DNA of 64,000 nt from Staphylococcus capitis subsp. capitis (GTDB taxonomy: Bacteria; Bacillota; Bacilli; Staphylococcales; Staphylococcaceae): NCBI RefSeq assembly GCF_040739495.1, contig NZ_CP145263.1:992001-1056000 (forward strand), given 5' to 3'. A program made the translations under genes and the position numbers. The notes beneath the pieces are model-generated. The model was not told where the DNA came from, did not search any database, and worked only from the letters and a program-made list of their open reading frames with translations. Shown here piece after piece: positions 1 to 9,256 of the stretch; position 1 is the stretch's first letter, and every line of letters starts with the position of its first letter.

Positions 1-1
1 T

Positions 2-475
2 GTGGAGTTTCGTGATAAAGACAATCGAACGGTCACTTTAAAATTTAAAACGAATAAGGATACGCCTAATGGTAATCACGTACTCACGATTCCAATATAT
101 AATCATCAACTCTTATTTACTCGACACAAAGTTCGTGGAATTGAATTCCCTGGGGGTAAAGTTGAGTCCGGTGAAACACCATTAGATGCGGTTTTAAGGG
201 AATTATATGAAGAGACAGGCGCAATTGCCGAGAAATGTATTTATTTTGCACAATATAGAGTTAACACAAATGATCATAGTACTTTTCTTAAAGATGTATT
301 TTTCATTGAAGCGAGTCATTTCATTGAAACTTCAACTTATTATGAGACAAATGGTCCATGTCTATTTGAAAATGTTTCCAACATACCTAAGGATAAGCAA
401 AGTTTTCTAATACAAGATGCGACGATATTGAAATGTTTAGAAAGGGTGAGAGCGCTTGGATTTTACAAAAATTAA
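2..475 (+). CDS. Nudix hydrolase (YtkD/MutT-like)
   Basis: This protein hydrolyses nucleoside diphosphate-linked substrates, probably oxidised or normal (d)NTPs as YtkD does; the exact substrate is inferred. The Nudix box is clear at about residues 50-74 (GGKVESGE, then RELYEETGA) and matches GX5EX7REUXEEXGU. The 157-aa length fits the YtkD group. The first in-frame start is a GTG at base 2, so any ribosome-binding site lies outside the window and the true start could be upstream. The last 20 bases overlap the start of the next gene, which suggests translational coupling. Confidence 0.8.
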   Translation: MEFRDKDNRTVTLKFKTNKDTPNGNHVLTIPIYNHQLLFTRHKVRGIEFPGGKVESGETPLDAVLRELYEETGAIAEKCIYFAQYRVNTNDHSTFLKDVFFIEASHFIETSTYYETNGPCLFENVSNIPKDKQSFLIQDATILKCLERVRALGFYKN

Positions 476-1241
476 GAAAATGCCAATAGACGCTCATACG
501 CATCATTTTGATGAAGTAACCTATAAAGTAGATGGATTAAATGTCAAAGCTTTAATGATGACACCAGTAGACCAAAATGTAATTCAACGTATAGTTATAT
601 ATCTTCGCGGTGGAAAAGGGCAAGTAGGTCGTGTAAGAGCTGCAAGATTAATGCAGTTTGCAAATGAACACACGCTAGTTATAGGGCCATACTATAGAGG
701 TAATAACGGTAGTGAAGGTAAAGATGAATTTTATCGAGGAGATTTGAATGATGTAACACAATTAATTCGACTTTTACATGATAAATATCCCTCAGCATAT
801 ATTCATATGATAGGATTCTCACGTGGCGGACTACAAGGTTTATTAACCTTTCAAGACTTACCTGTAAATAGCTTCATCATATGGGGAGGCGTCTCAGATA
901 TTCATTTAATGTATGAGGAACGTGTTGATTTAAGAGGGATGCTAAGACGAATGGTGGGCCATCCTAAAAAAGATAAAGACGCTTATGAACAAAGAAACGC
1001 GATGAAAACCATTGATTCTACCAGCCCTCCTATATTAATTGTACATGGAGGTAAAGATAAGCAAGTTGGCATTCACCAAGCTTATGATTTAGAAGAAAAG
1101 TTGAGAGCTAAGAGGGTGTACTACGAAACGTTTTATCAACTAGATGAAGGTCATGTGCCACGGCCTCCAGCAATGAAAGAAACATTATCTAAAATTCAAC
1201 AATGGATGACCAATATTGAAGAAACTAAAGGTAATTTGTGA
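456..1241 (+). CDS. Alpha/beta hydrolase (S9/dienelactone-type)
   Basis: This is a cytoplasmic serine hydrolase of unknown substrate. It has a GFSRGG nucleophile elbow at about residues 119-124, an acid residue in the VHGGKDKQV strand near residue 200, and a histidine in DEGHVPRP near the C-terminus, so the catalytic triad looks complete. I chose the TTG at 456 because an AAGGGTGAG Shine-Dalgarno sits about 5 bases upstream; the next ATG at 480 has none. The start lies inside the end of the Nudix gene, so the two are probably one operon. A bidirectional terminator follows at once. Confidence 0.75.
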   Translation: MDFTKIKKMPIDAHTHHFDEVTYKVDGLNVKALMMTPVDQNVIQRIVIYLRGGKGQVGRVRAARLMQFANEHTLVIGPYYRGNNGSEGKDEFYRGDLNDVTQLIRLLHDKYPSAYIHMIGFSRGGLQGLLTFQDLPVNSFIIWGGVSDIHLMYEERVDLRGMLRRMVGHPKKDKDAYEQRNAMKTIDSTSPPILIVHGGKDKQVGIHQAYDLEEKLRAKRVYYETFYQLDEGHVPRPPAMKETLSKIQQWMTNIEETKGNL

Positions 1242-1273
1242 TATCAAATTTTAAATCAAGATAGAGATATATT

Positions 1274-1306
1274 AAAAAGGGTGAGACAAACGTCTCACCC
1301 TTTAAT
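1274..1306. terminator. Bidirectional terminator between hydrolase and pckA
   Basis: A perfect 12-bp stem (AAAGGGTGAGAC with GTCTCACCCTTT) has a 4-base loop. It is flanked by A-rich and T-rich tracts and lies between two convergent genes. Confidence 0.85.
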
Positions 1307-1318
1307 AATTGGAAATAT

Positions 1319-2911
1319 TTATTTATTGAATGCACCTTTTTCAGCAATACGTTCTACTTCTGAACCAAACTTTTTAAAGTTTTCCTCAAATTGATTAATT
1401 AAGTCTTGAGCTTGTTCATGATATTTATTTGCATCACTCCAAGCGTTCACTGGGTCTAAGATAGTCTTTGGCACATCTTTAATTTCAACTGGGACATTTA
1501 AACCAAATGTTTCATCTTTTTTATATTCAGCATCTTTTAACTTTCCTGAAATAGCTTGGTTTACCATCTGACGCGTATAGTGTAAGCTGATTCGGCGTCC
1601 TACACCATATTTTCCACCAGTCCATCCTGTATTAACTAAATAAACGTCAACATCATGTTTATCGATTAATTCACCTAATAAATCAGCGTAAACAGTTGGA
1701 TTTAATGGTAAGAATGGTGCTCCAAAACATGTTGAGAACGATGGTTCAGGCTCAGTTACTCCACGTTCTGTACCGGCTAACTTAGAAGTGAATCCACTTA
1801 AGAAATGATACATTGCTTGATCTTTGGTTAGTTTGGAAATAGGAGGGATCACACCAAAGGCATCAGCAGTTAAGAAAATGATTGTATTAGGATGAGCTGC
1901 TTTTGAAGGCAACACGATATTATCAATATGTTCGATAGGGTAAGCAGCACGAGTATTTTCAGTAAACTTATTGTCATCGAAGTCTACTGTACCATCCTCT
2001 TTTACGACTGTGTTCTCTAGTATAGTGCCGTATTTAATTGCATCATAAATTTGAGGTTCTTTTTCTTTAGAGAGGTTGATTGCTTTGGCATAACATCCAC
2101 CTTCGATGTTAAATACACCATTTTTGTTCCAGCCATGTTCGTCATCCCCAATAAGTTTTCGTTCTGGATCAGCTGAAAGGGTTGTTTTACCAGTGCCTGA
2201 TAGTCCAAAGAATAAAGCGACATCACCTTTTTCACCTACATTAGCTGAACAATGCATGCTCATGATATCTTGCATTGGTAAAAGGTAATTCATTACTGAG
2301 AAAATACCTTTTTTCATTTCTCCGGCATATTCAGTACCACCAATTAAAATGACTTTGTGCTTGAAAGAAATGATGACAAATGTTTCTGATTTAGTGCCAT
2401 CTACTTCTGGATCAGCTTTAAAGTGAGGTGCTGATACAATTGTGAAATTAGGTTTGATATTTTTAGCTTCATCTTTAGATTCTGGACGAATAAACATATT
2501 ATGCGCGAATAAATTATGCCAAGCCAATTCATTAATCACAGTTAACTTTAAACGTGAATCTTTGTCGCTTCCTGCATAACCATTAAATACGTATAATTCA
2601 TCTTTTTTACCTAAATAATCTAGAACTTTATTATAAAGTTTTAAAAAAGTTTCCTCATCAATAGGTTGGTTAATGTCTCCCCAATCGACATTATCTCTAT
2701 AAGAAGGTTCAGTTACGATAAATTTATCTTTAGGTGAGCGCCCCGTATATTTCCCAGTACTTGCATTCACTGCACCTAATTCAGTTAATTTCCCTTCGTT
2801 ATTATCTAAAATTTTATTGTATAGCTGAGTTGTTGAGAGTTGAAACTGTGTTGATGGTTTCTCTAGTAAATTTTTTATTTTTATTGTTTCTGTGTATGTG
2901 TCTACTGACAT
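1319..2911 (-). CDS. pckA: Phosphoenolpyruvate carboxykinase (ATP)
   Basis: This enzyme converts oxaloacetate plus ATP to phosphoenolpyruvate, CO2 and ADP, the entry step of gluconeogenesis. The nucleotide-binding loop [11 protein letters not shown] lies near residue 235, and the PEPCK signature (LIGDDEHGW) follows it. The reading frame is open further upstream, but the ATG at 2911 has a GGAGGG Shine-Dalgarno and gives 530 aa, the length I recall for staphylococcal PckA. The gene diverges from metK. A cre-like element and a TATACT -10 box lie just upstream, suggesting glucose repression. A shared terminator lies at its 3' end. Confidence 0.97.
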   Translation of the reverse strand: MSVDTYTETIKIKNLLEKPSTQFQLSTTQLYNKILDNNEGKLTELGAVNASTGKYTGRSPKDKFIVTEPSYRDNVDWGDINQPIDEETFLKLYNKVLDYLGKKDELYVFNGYAGSDKDSRLKLTVINELAWHNLFAHNMFIRPESKDEAKNIKPNFTIVSAPHFKADPEVDGTKSETFVIISFKHKVILIGGTEYAGEMKKGIFSVMNYLLPMQDIMSMHCSANVGEKGDVALFFGLSGTGKTTLSADPERKLIGDDEHGWNKNGVFNIEGGCYAKAINLSKEKEPQIYDAIKYGTILENTVVKEDGTVDFDDNKFTENTRAAYPIEHIDNIVLPSKAAHPNTIIFLTADAFGVIPPISKLTKDQAMYHFLSGFTSKLAGTERGVTEPEPSFSTCFGAPFLPLNPTVYADLLGELIDKHDVDVYLVNTGWTGGKYGVGRRISLHYTRQMVNQAISGKLKDAEYKKDETFGLNVPVEIKDVPKTILDPVNAWSDANKYHEQAQDLINQFEENFKKFGSEVERIAEKGAFNK

Positions 2912-2940
2912 ACTCAATCCCTCCAAAGCAATAGTATTTA

Positions 2941-2967
2941 TGTAAGCCTTTACATTTAAATAGTATA
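2941..2967 (-). promoter_or_regulatory. pckA promoter -10 with cre-like operator
   Basis: On the minus strand a TATACT -10 box (2962-2967) is followed by the dyad TGTAAAGGCTTACA (2941-2954), which would cover the transcription start. The dyad fits the CcpA operator consensus TGWNANCGNTNWCA except for G in place of the central C. The -35 box is weak. Repression by CcpA is inferred from this match; ccpA itself lies near the other end of the window. Confidence 0.5.
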
Positions 2968-3022
2968 ACACATTAATTTTATTAATCCACCGTTAACATA
3001 AGCATTTAACGAAAATCATAAA

Positions 3023-3051
3023 TTGACATTGAACCTTGAATTCGGTACTAT
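3023..3051 (+). promoter_or_regulatory. metK promoter
   Basis: TTGACA (3023-3028) and TACTAT (3046-3051) are separated by exactly 17 bases. The predicted start of transcription is near 3058, just ahead of the SAM riboswitch. Confidence 0.8.
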
Positions 3052-3066
3052 TATTCTTAACGGATT

Positions 3067-3232
3067 CTCTTATCCTGAGTGGTGGAGGGACATGGACCCA
3101 ATGAAACCCAGCAACCTCTTTTATGATAAAGAAAGGTGCCAAACCGTTTGCAGACATATATCGTCTGAACGATAAGAGCGAATGGACGTTTAAGGGCCTT
3201 CTCTCTATCTTGATAGTGATGAAGGCTCTTTT
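3067..3232 (+). promoter_or_regulatory. SAM-I riboswitch (S box) with terminator
   Basis: The aptamer runs from 3067 to 3178. Its closing stem pairs CTCTTATC with GATAAGAG. The conserved core elements are all present: GGTGGAGGGAC, GAAACCCAGCAACC, GGTGCCAA and the 3' GAACGATAAGAG. The expression platform is a hairpin (AAGGGCCTTC with GAAGGCTCTT, 3192-3230) ending in a T tract. In the family, SAM binding favours the terminator and shuts off the downstream gene, here metK. Confidence 0.95.
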
Positions 3233-3286
3233 ATTTAGCTCTCAAATAAAAGAGAATTTTCGTAATTTATATTAAAGGAGCAAAAC

Positions 3287-4480
3287 ATGACTTATAATAA
3301 ACGATTATTTACTTCAGAATCAGTAACTGAAGGTCATCCCGATAAAATTGCAGATCAGGTATCTGATGCAATTCTAGACGAAATTTTAAAAGACGACCCA
3401 AATGCGCGTGTCGCTTGTGAGACAACAGTAACGACTGGTATGGCGCTTATTTCTGGTGAAATTTCAACATCAACATATGTTGATATACCTAAAGTAGTGC
3501 GTGAAACAATTAAAAATATTGGTTATACAAGAGCTAAATATGGTTATGATTTCCAAACTATGGCAGTTTTAACCGCTATTGATGAACAATCTCCAGACAT
3601 CGCACAAGGTGTTGATAAAGCGCTAGAATACCGTAATGAAATTTCAGAAGAAGAAATAGAAGCGACTGGTGCAGGAGATCAAGGGTTAATGTTTGGGTAT
3701 GCCACTAATGAAACAGATACGTATATGCCATTACCAATTTTCTTATCACATCAATTTGCTAAACGTTTATCTGATGTGCGTAAAGATGAAATTTTAGATT
3801 ATTTACGTCCTGATGGAAAAGTACAAGTAACAGTTGAATATGATGAGAACGATCAACCTAAACGTATAGATACAATTGTTGTATCTACTCAACATGCTGA
3901 AGATGTTGAATTGGAACAAATTGAAGCAGATATTAAAAAACATGTCATTTACCCTACAGTGTCTGATGATTTATTAGATGCTGATACTAAATTCTTTATT
4001 AACCCTACAGGTCGTTTTGTTATCGGAGGACCACAAGGGGATGCAGGATTAACTGGACGTAAAATCATTGTTGATACTTACGGCGGTTATGCACGTCATG
4101 GTGGCGGTTGCTTCAGTGGTAAAGACCCAACTAAAGTTGACCGCTCAGCTGCTTATGCTGCACGTTATGTTGCTAAAAATATAGTAGCCGCGGAGTTAGC
4201 TGATCAATGTGAAGTGCAATTAGCCTATGCCATTGGTGTGGCTGAGCCAGTATCTATTTCAATTGATACTTTTGGTACTGGTAACGTTTCAGAAGCTAAA
4301 CTAGTTGAAGCGGTTAGAAATAATTTTGACTTAAGACCAGCTGGAATCATTAAAATGTTAGATTTAAAACATCCTATTTACAAACAAACTGCTGCATACG
4401 GTCATTTTGGCCGTACTGATGTTTTACTTCCTTGGGAAAAATTAGACAAAGTTAATTTACTTAAAGATGCGGTCGAATGA
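3287..4480 (+). CDS. metK: S-adenosylmethionine synthetase
   Basis: This enzyme makes S-adenosylmethionine from methionine and ATP. All three structural repeats are present in 397 aa, the normal family length. The [12 protein letters not shown] motif begins near residue 128. The phosphate-binding loop reads [20 protein letters not shown] near residue 270; most relatives I know have alanine where this protein has cysteine. The start has an AAAGGAG Shine-Dalgarno. Expression is controlled by the SAM-I riboswitch upstream, so the enzyme is repressed by its own product. Confidence 0.97.
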   Translation: MTYNKRLFTSESVTEGHPDKIADQVSDAILDEILKDDPNARVACETTVTTGMALISGEISTSTYVDIPKVVRETIKNIGYTRAKYGYDFQTMAVLTAIDEQSPDIAQGVDKALEYRNEISEEEIEATGAGDQGLMFGYATNETDTYMPLPIFLSHQFAKRLSDVRKDEILDYLRPDGKVQVTVEYDENDQPKRIDTIVVSTQHAEDVELEQIEADIKKHVIYPTVSDDLLDADTKFFINPTGRFVIGGPQGDAGLTGRKIIVDTYGGYARHGGGCFSGKDPTKVDRSAAYAARYVAKNIVAAELADQCEVQLAYAIGVAEPVSISIDTFGTGNVSEAKLVEAVRNNFDLRPAGIIKMLDLKHPIYKQTAAYGHFGRTDVLLPWEKLDKVNLLKDAVE

Positions 4481-4590
4481 TAACCATAGCTTTCAAAATT
4501 AAGGGAAATAAATATTAATTAAATGTCGAAAAATTGATTTTTTTCTATTATAATGAGAGTTATTGAAATGGTTAAAGGAGCGTTGTTGTG

Positions 4591-5499
4591 ATGAGTTTAT
4601 CTTCACCGATAGTTATAGGCTTAATCGTTGCAATTATTGTGGCAATTCTTTTCTTTATTCTCTTTTTAGTAGCGAATCACAGTAAAAAGAAAATTAAAAA
4701 CCAAACAGAAGCCCAATATAAAGAAAAAGAGCAACATATGAAAGAATCTCATGAAGAAGCCTTAGAAAAAGAAAGAGTTGAAAATAAAAAGGCTGTCACA
4801 AAACAAAAAGAAGATTTTGATGCGACAGTAAGCAGTAAAGATAGAGAAATTGATGCATTAAAACTATTTTCTAAAAATCATAGTGAATATGTAACAGATA
4901 TGAGATTGATTGGTATTCGTGAACGTCTTGTTAATGAGAAGAGAATTCGTCCTGAAGATATGCACATTATGGCAAATATCTTCCTACCAAGTAATGAATT
5001 TAATAATATCGAACGCATCAGTCATCTTGTTTTAACTAGAACTGGTTTATATATCATTGATTCTCAACTTTTAAAAGGTCATGTGTATAATGGTATTAGT
5101 GGTGCTCAGTTCAAAGAGTTACCAACAATGTCTCAAGTATTCCAAACACTTGATTTAGATGAATCTACACCTCAAACATTAGTATTAGATCAAAATGAAG
5201 ATCAACAATCTTTATCATTTGTTAATTATTCTGAGAAGATTAAACATATTCAAAATCTTGCAGGTGATTTACAAAGTGAATTAAACACTAAATATACACC
5301 AACTTCAATTTTGTATTTTAATCCTAAAAATGATGGAGATGTTACAATTTCTAATTATAATCGGGCTTCTAATGTTAAGGTTCTAGTTGGGCCTGAACAA
5401 CTCGATGAATTCTTTAATAAATTTGTATTCCATGGACGTATTCAATATAACGTGGACGAGTTACAAACTATTATGGATAAAATAGAGTCTTTTAATTAA
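4591..5499 (+). CDS. Membrane-anchored NERD-domain protein
   Basis: The function is unknown. The protein has one N-terminal membrane helix (residues 5-28, rich in Val/Ile/Ala/Phe). A charged Lys/Glu coiled coil follows (about 35-95), then a globular region with the pattern of the nuclease-related domain NERD (about 105-230, including the strand LVLTRTGLYIIDSQ). The start could be GTG 4588 or ATG 4591; both lie 7-10 bases after AAAGGAG. It stands alone between metK and a strong terminator. NERD proteins are suspected of nucleic-acid processing, but nothing here proves activity. Confidence 0.65.
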   Translation: MSLSSPIVIGLIVAIIVAILFFILFLVANHSKKKIKNQTEAQYKEKEQHMKESHEEALEKERVENKKAVTKQKEDFDATVSSKDREIDALKLFSKNHSEYVTDMRLIGIRERLVNEKRIRPEDMHIMANIFLPSNEFNNIERISHLVLTRTGLYIIDSQLLKGHVYNGISGAQFKELPTMSQVFQTLDLDESTPQTLVLDQNEDQQSLSFVNYSEKIKHIQNLAGDLQSELNTKYTPTSILYFNPKNDGDVTISNYNRASNVKVLVGPEQLDEFFNKFVFHGRIQYNVDELQTIMDKIESFN

Positions 5500-5502
5500 T
5501 CA

Positions 5503-5545
5503 ATACAAACGTAAGGAAATGATTTTCTTACGTTTGTATTTTTTT
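5503..5545 (+). terminator. Terminator after NERD gene
   Basis: A 13-bp perfect stem (ATACAAACGTAAG with CTTACGTTTGTAT) is followed by a run of Ts. Confidence 0.9.
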
Positions 5546-5593
5546 ATTTGAACAGGGTATAGAAATCTGAAGAGAGAAAATCATATTAATATT

Positions 5594-5622
5594 TTTACAG
5601 TTAAATTGAATCGTAATATGAT
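5594..5622 (+). promoter_or_regulatory. Promoter of aldo/keto reductase gene
   Basis: TTTACA (5594-5599) and TATGAT (5617-5622) have a 17-base spacer, about 30 bases before the coding start. Confidence 0.65.
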
Positions 5623-5651
5623 AGACACCAAAGCATAGATGAGGAGTGAAT

Positions 5652-6494
5652 ATGATGGAAACAGTTCAATTTTATAATGGTAGAGAGATGCCTAAAGTAG
5701 GTTTGGGGACTTATAGAGTTGAGAATAGTGATCAATGTAAAGATGCTGTTAAACATGCTATTGAAAATGGTTATAGAAGTATTGATACAGCCAAAATATA
5801 TGGTAATGAAGAAATGGTTGGTCAAGGGATAAAAGAAGGACTAGCTTCTACAGGTTTAAAACGTGACGATTTATTTATAACTTCTAAATTATGGTTAGAA
5901 GATTATGGTCGTAATAATGTTGCACAAGCTTATGAAACAACCATTCATAAATTAGGTTTAGATTACTTGGATTTATATTTAATGCATTGGCCTGGAACAA
6001 ATGAAGCAGTTATGATTGATACATGGCAGGGAATGGAAGATTTATATAAAGATAATAAAGTTAAAAATATCGGTGTAAGCAATTTTACTCCTGAAAATTT
6101 TGAAGCTTTACTCGCTCAAGTATCTATAAAACCTGTTATCAATCAAGTTGAATTTCATCCATATTTAATTCAAAAAGACTTACGTAAATATTTAGAAGCA
6201 CAAAGCATCGTTATGGAATCTTGGTCTCCGTTAATGAATGCTAAAATTTTAGAAGATGAAACTATCAACGAAGTCGCAAATGAGATAGGTAAATCACCTG
6301 CACAAGTGATTATAAGATGGAATGTTCAACATGGGGTAGTTGTCATTCCTAAGTCAGTGACGTCGCATCGTATAGAAGAAAATTTAAATGTATTTGATTT
6401 TGAACTTTCTGATGCTCAGATGGAGAAAATTGATAGTTTAAATAAAGATGAAAGAATGGGACCGCATCCTGCCGAGTATAACGGACATAAATAA
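5652..6494 (+). CDS. Aldo/keto reductase
   Basis: This is an NADPH-dependent reductase of aldehydes or ketones, with a (beta/alpha)8 barrel; the natural substrate is unknown. The family tetrad is visible: Asp in SIDTAKIYGNEE, Tyr five residues on, Lys in FITSKLW and His in YLMHWPG. The C-terminal cofactor motif VVIPKSVTSHRIEENL is intact. The 280-aa length is typical. I prefer ATG 5652 (or 5655) over GTG 5646, which overlaps the GAGGAG Shine-Dalgarno. It is a single-gene unit with its own promoter and a very strong terminator. Confidence 0.9.
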   Translation: MMETVQFYNGREMPKVGLGTYRVENSDQCKDAVKHAIENGYRSIDTAKIYGNEEMVGQGIKEGLASTGLKRDDLFITSKLWLEDYGRNNVAQAYETTIHKLGLDYLDLYLMHWPGTNEAVMIDTWQGMEDLYKDNKVKNIGVSNFTPENFEALLAQVSIKPVINQVEFHPYLIQKDLRKYLEAQSIVMESWSPLMNAKILEDETINEVANEIGKSPAQVIIRWNVQHGVVVIPKSVTSHRIEENLNVFDFELSDAQMEKIDSLNKDERMGPHPAEYNGHK

Positions 6495-6495
6495 T

Positions 6496-6557
6496 AAAGA
6501 CCATAATAAAAGCACTCTGATACATGTATCAGAGTGCTTTTACTATGGTCTTTTTTT
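6496..6557. terminator. Large bidirectional terminator
   Basis: A hairpin of more than 20 bp lies between convergent genes. AAAGACCATA pairs with TATGGTCTTT outside and AAAAGCACTCTGATAC pairs with GTATCAGAGTGCTTTT inside, with A and T tracts on both sides. Confidence 0.9.
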
Positions 6558-6572
6558 AAATAGTCAACAGTA

Positions 6573-6929
6573 TTAAAGATGAAATCCTATATAACAAGCT
6601 ATAAATCCAATTAAAAATTGCAGTAGTGAATATCCTATAAAATGACCTAGTTTAAAATTGGGTGTCATGAAATGAACTAATTCATTTGTAAGTGTAGAGA
6701 AAGTAGTTAATCCGCCTAGAACTCCTGTTATAAAAAATGGTGATATCCAGTCATTTGAAATTGAAGAACCCAACGTTATCCCGACTAGAAAACTACCTAA
6801 AATATTAACTATTGAAGTTGCTATAGGAATAGAAGAATTAAATTTTTCATTACATATATTTGTTATAAACGCTCTAATTACAGCGCCCAAACCTCCACCA
6901 AACATAACAAGAAGGATAGCTAATTTCAT
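6573..6929 (-). CDS. crcB: Fluoride exporter CrcB/Fluc (second subunit)
   Basis: This is a small four-helix membrane channel of the Fluc family that expels fluoride. Family motifs are present: [20 protein letters not shown] and [12 protein letters not shown]. At 118 aa it is of normal length. Its start overlaps the stop of the upstream crcB by 4 bases (ATGA), so the pair is co-translated. Paired crcB genes commonly encode the two opposite-facing halves of a heterodimer. Confidence 0.92.
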   Translation of the reverse strand: MKLAILLVMFGGGLGAVIRAFITNICNEKFNSSIPIATSIVNILGSFLVGITLGSSISNDWISPFFITGVLGGLTTFSTLTNELVHFMTPNFKLGHFIGYSLLQFLIGFIACYIGFHL

Positions 6930-7288
6930 AATTGACCTCCTATTTTAACTCCTAAGTAACAGAAAATGATACCTAAGATGTAACTTGTCAGTCCATATAT
7001 GATAAGCATCATAAAATTGTGATGATCAAATAATTGGACGAGCTCGAATTGAAAAGTGGAGAAAGTCGTCAAGGCGCCTATAAACCCTGTTGTTATTGCT
7101 TTTTTAACTAGAGGGTACCTTTTAAACAGGGTAATAGTCAAAGTACCAATTAGTCCCATTAAAAATGCACCTAAAAGATTGACTAAAAAGGTGCCTAAAG
7201 GGAATCCCGAACTATCATTTAGCGTTGAAAAAGCGTAACGTAGTAATGCACCCAAAGCGCCACCAATAAATATATATATGTACTGCAT
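6926..7288 (-). CDS. crcB: Fluoride exporter CrcB/Fluc (first subunit)
   Basis: This is the partner of the overlapping crcB. It has four predicted helices with [12 protein letters not shown] near the N-terminus, NLLGAFLMG, and [17 protein letters not shown], which carries the Phe-rich pore segment. A GAGGTG Shine-Dalgarno precedes the ATG. Only 54 bases separate it from the upstream membrane-protein gene on the same strand. I see no fluoride riboswitch ahead of it. Confidence 0.92.
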   Translation of the reverse strand: MQYIYIFIGGALGALLRYAFSTLNDSSGFPLGTFLVNLLGAFLMGLIGTLTITLFKRYPLVKKAITTGFIGALTTFSTFQFELVQLFDHHNFMMLIIYGLTSYILGIIFCYLGVKIGGQL

Positions 7289-7342
7289 GGGATTAACACC
7301 TCATTAACGTTTTAACATTTTAATTTTATTTATTACATTTGA

Positions 7343-7651
7343 TTAATTAAATATAAAACCAAATGTGTGTAGTGATGAAAGAATGTGTATCACAATAACT
7401 ATAAATATAATTAAGGGTAGAAGTTTACTTGCTACTTTTATCCAATCTTTACTTTCTCTTGAATATTTAATTGATTTATCCGCAAAAATAATAGATAAAA
7501 TTAAGATAATAATATTTACTATTGATGTAGCAACCATTAATTTCATAAATGAGCCTAAAATATGACTCAATAAAGAATTGTTAGTATTAAAGAAAAAACT
7601 AACAATAATCATAAGTATACTTAAGTAAAAGTATTTCTTAGAACGTGCCAT
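7343..7651 (-). CDS. Hypothetical small membrane protein
   Basis: I do not recognise this family. The 102-aa protein has three likely membrane helices (about residues 8-25, 35-60 and 75-98) and a short charged segment (SIKYSRESKDW) between the second and third. The start has a good Shine-Dalgarno (AAGGAGG). It lies upstream of, and on the same strand as, the two crcB genes and could share their transcript. No function is proposed. Confidence 0.6.
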   Translation of the reverse strand: MARSKKYFYLSILMIIVSFFFNTNNSLLSHILGSFMKLMVATSIVNIIILILSIIFADKSIKYSRESKDWIKVASKLLPLIIFIVIVIHILSSLHTFGFIFN

Positions 7652-7943
7652 ACGTTGCCTCCTTGATTTACATCATTACAATATACTATCACATTTTATG
7701 AATATGAGAATAGTAAAAATAATTTGATCATTATTATAAAGATTAATATCTCTTTTTAAACAGCGATTTTAAGGCATATCATTCGATTGTGTGAACGGTG
7801 CATGTTATAAATATCTTATAAAGTTTTAATAATAACACGTGAAAGCTATAATTCTATTATAATTATAAATATACATACATATCTTGTTTTAAAATATTTA
7901 TGAATTATCGTATTGAACGTATTGAGTTAAGGAGGAACAACAA

Positions 7944-8657
7944 ATGACGAAGTTAAATGTAGAAGTATTTGCAGATGGCGCTGATATTGAGGAAATGAAA
8001 GCTGCTTATAATAATAAGTATGTTGATGGTTTTACTACTAATCCTAGTTTAATGGCTAAAGCAGGGGTGACTGATTATAAAGCATTTGCTGAAGAAGTAG
8101 TTAAAGCAATTCCGGATGCATCTATTTCTTTTGAAGTTTTTGCGGATGATTTAGAAACTATGGAAAAGGAAGCTGAAATCCTTAAACAATATGGTGATAA
8201 TGTTTTTGTAAAAATACCTATTGTAACAACAACAGGGGAATCAACGCTTCCCTTAATAAAAAAATTATCAGCTGATAATGTGAGATTAAATGTCACAGCT
8301 GTTTATACCATTGAACAAGTTAGAGATATTACAAATGCTGTTACTGAAGGCGTACCTACATATGTTTCAGTGTTTGCTGGTCGAATAGCTGACACTGGTG
8401 TAGATCCACTACCTTTAATGAAGGAATCTGTTGAAGTTACTCATAGTAAAAAAGGTGTTAAGTTACTTTGGGCAAGTTGTCGCGAAGTGATTAATGTTAT
8501 TCAAGCTGATGAAATAGGTGCAGATATCATCACATGTCCAGCTGATGTGGTTAAAAAAGTTAATTCAAATTTGGATCGTAATATTGAAGAACTCTCAATT
8601 GACACAGTTAAAGGTTTCGCTAAAGATATTCAAAGCTCAGGTCTTTCTATCTTGTAA
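7944..8657 (+). CDS. tal: Transaldolase (small, TalC/FSA-like class)
   Basis: This enzyme transfers dihydroxyacetone units in the non-oxidative pentose phosphate pathway. The 237-aa protein belongs to the short transaldolase/fructose-6-phosphate aldolase-like group. The Schiff-base lysine is Lys90 in FVKIPIVTT. Other family motifs are DGFTTNPSLMAK near the N-terminus and SVFAGRIADTG. An AAGGAGG Shine-Dalgarno precedes the ATG. The 292-base gap upstream is very AT-rich with several TATAAT-like boxes; I cannot assign one promoter. A strong terminator follows. Confidence 0.9.
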   Translation: MTKLNVEVFADGADIEEMKAAYNNKYVDGFTTNPSLMAKAGVTDYKAFAEEVVKAIPDASISFEVFADDLETMEKEAEILKQYGDNVFVKIPIVTTTGESTLPLIKKLSADNVRLNVTAVYTIEQVRDITNAVTEGVPTYVSVFAGRIADTGVDPLPLMKESVEVTHSKKGVKLLWASCREVINVIQADEIGADIITCPADVVKKVNSNLDRNIEELSIDTVKGFAKDIQSSGLSIL

Positions 8658-8680
8658 AGCTTAATTGTAGTTAATTTATA

Positions 8681-8724
8681 AAAGCAATCGATGAAGAAAT
8701 AACACTTCATCGATTGCTTTTTCA
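8681..8724 (+). terminator. Terminator after transaldolase
   Basis: A 16-bp stem (AAAGCAATCGATGAAG with CTTCATCGATTGCTTT) has an 8-base loop and is followed by Ts. Confidence 0.9.
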
Positions 8725-8812
8725 TTGAAGATATTTAAGAGTGATTGCAACAGTATGATAAATAATTTATGATTTATAGTAATTATTAGATTTGAGGAGC
8801 GAACTCCAATAT

Positions 8813-9256
8813 ATGGACAAAAAGACATTTAAAGAAAAGGTTCAAAAACAATTATGGTTTTTAAATAAAAAAGAAAAAGAACAATTGAATAAAAAGCTAA
8901 GTCAGATAGATAGTGAAGATAATGTAGATTTTAATAAACCCATTCAGTTTTCTAATCGTTATCTCAAAAGTCATATATACGAGCATAAAAGTGCTACTTC
9001 AGGTAAAACCTTTATATTACTATTTAGTATTGTTGTAACATATGCTTTATTACTTGGATTATTTTTAACAGGTTTGATAACAAGTTTAACTTCAGTTCAT
9101 TACTTTATTAATCCTAAAGTTGAATTATCTAGTTTATTAGTAATTATCATTTTAATAGCAGCAATCTGTATAATGATATTGAGCCTTTATTTAATTAAAA
9201 TAATTACAGCATTATTTACAAAAAAATTACTGGAATTAAAATTTAATAAGTGCTAG
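8813..9256 (+). CDS. Hypothetical membrane protein with HAAS-like N-terminus
   Basis: The N-terminal 40 residues (MDKKTFKEKVQKQLWFLNKKEKE) resemble the short helical HAAS segment of DUF1700-type proteins. Two or three membrane helices follow (about 60-90 and 103-140). The ATG at 8813 fits the domain start, although its GAGGAG site is 13 bases away. The last 14 bases overlap the 3' end of the convergent ecfX gene. HAAS proteins often pair with PadR-type regulators, but none is present here. The function is unknown. Confidence 0.6.
   Translation: MDKKTFKEKVQKQLWFLNKKEKEQLNKKLSQIDSEDNVDFNKPIQFSNRYLKSHIYEHKSATSGKTFILLFSIVVTYALLLGLFLTGLITSLTSVHYFINPKVELSSLLVIIILIAAICIMILSLYLIKIITALFTKKLLELKFNKC

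Noticed and set aside
7280..7800. Fluoride riboswitch ahead of crcB
   Set aside because: I looked for the conserved aptamer core and did not see it upstream of either crcB or the preceding gene.
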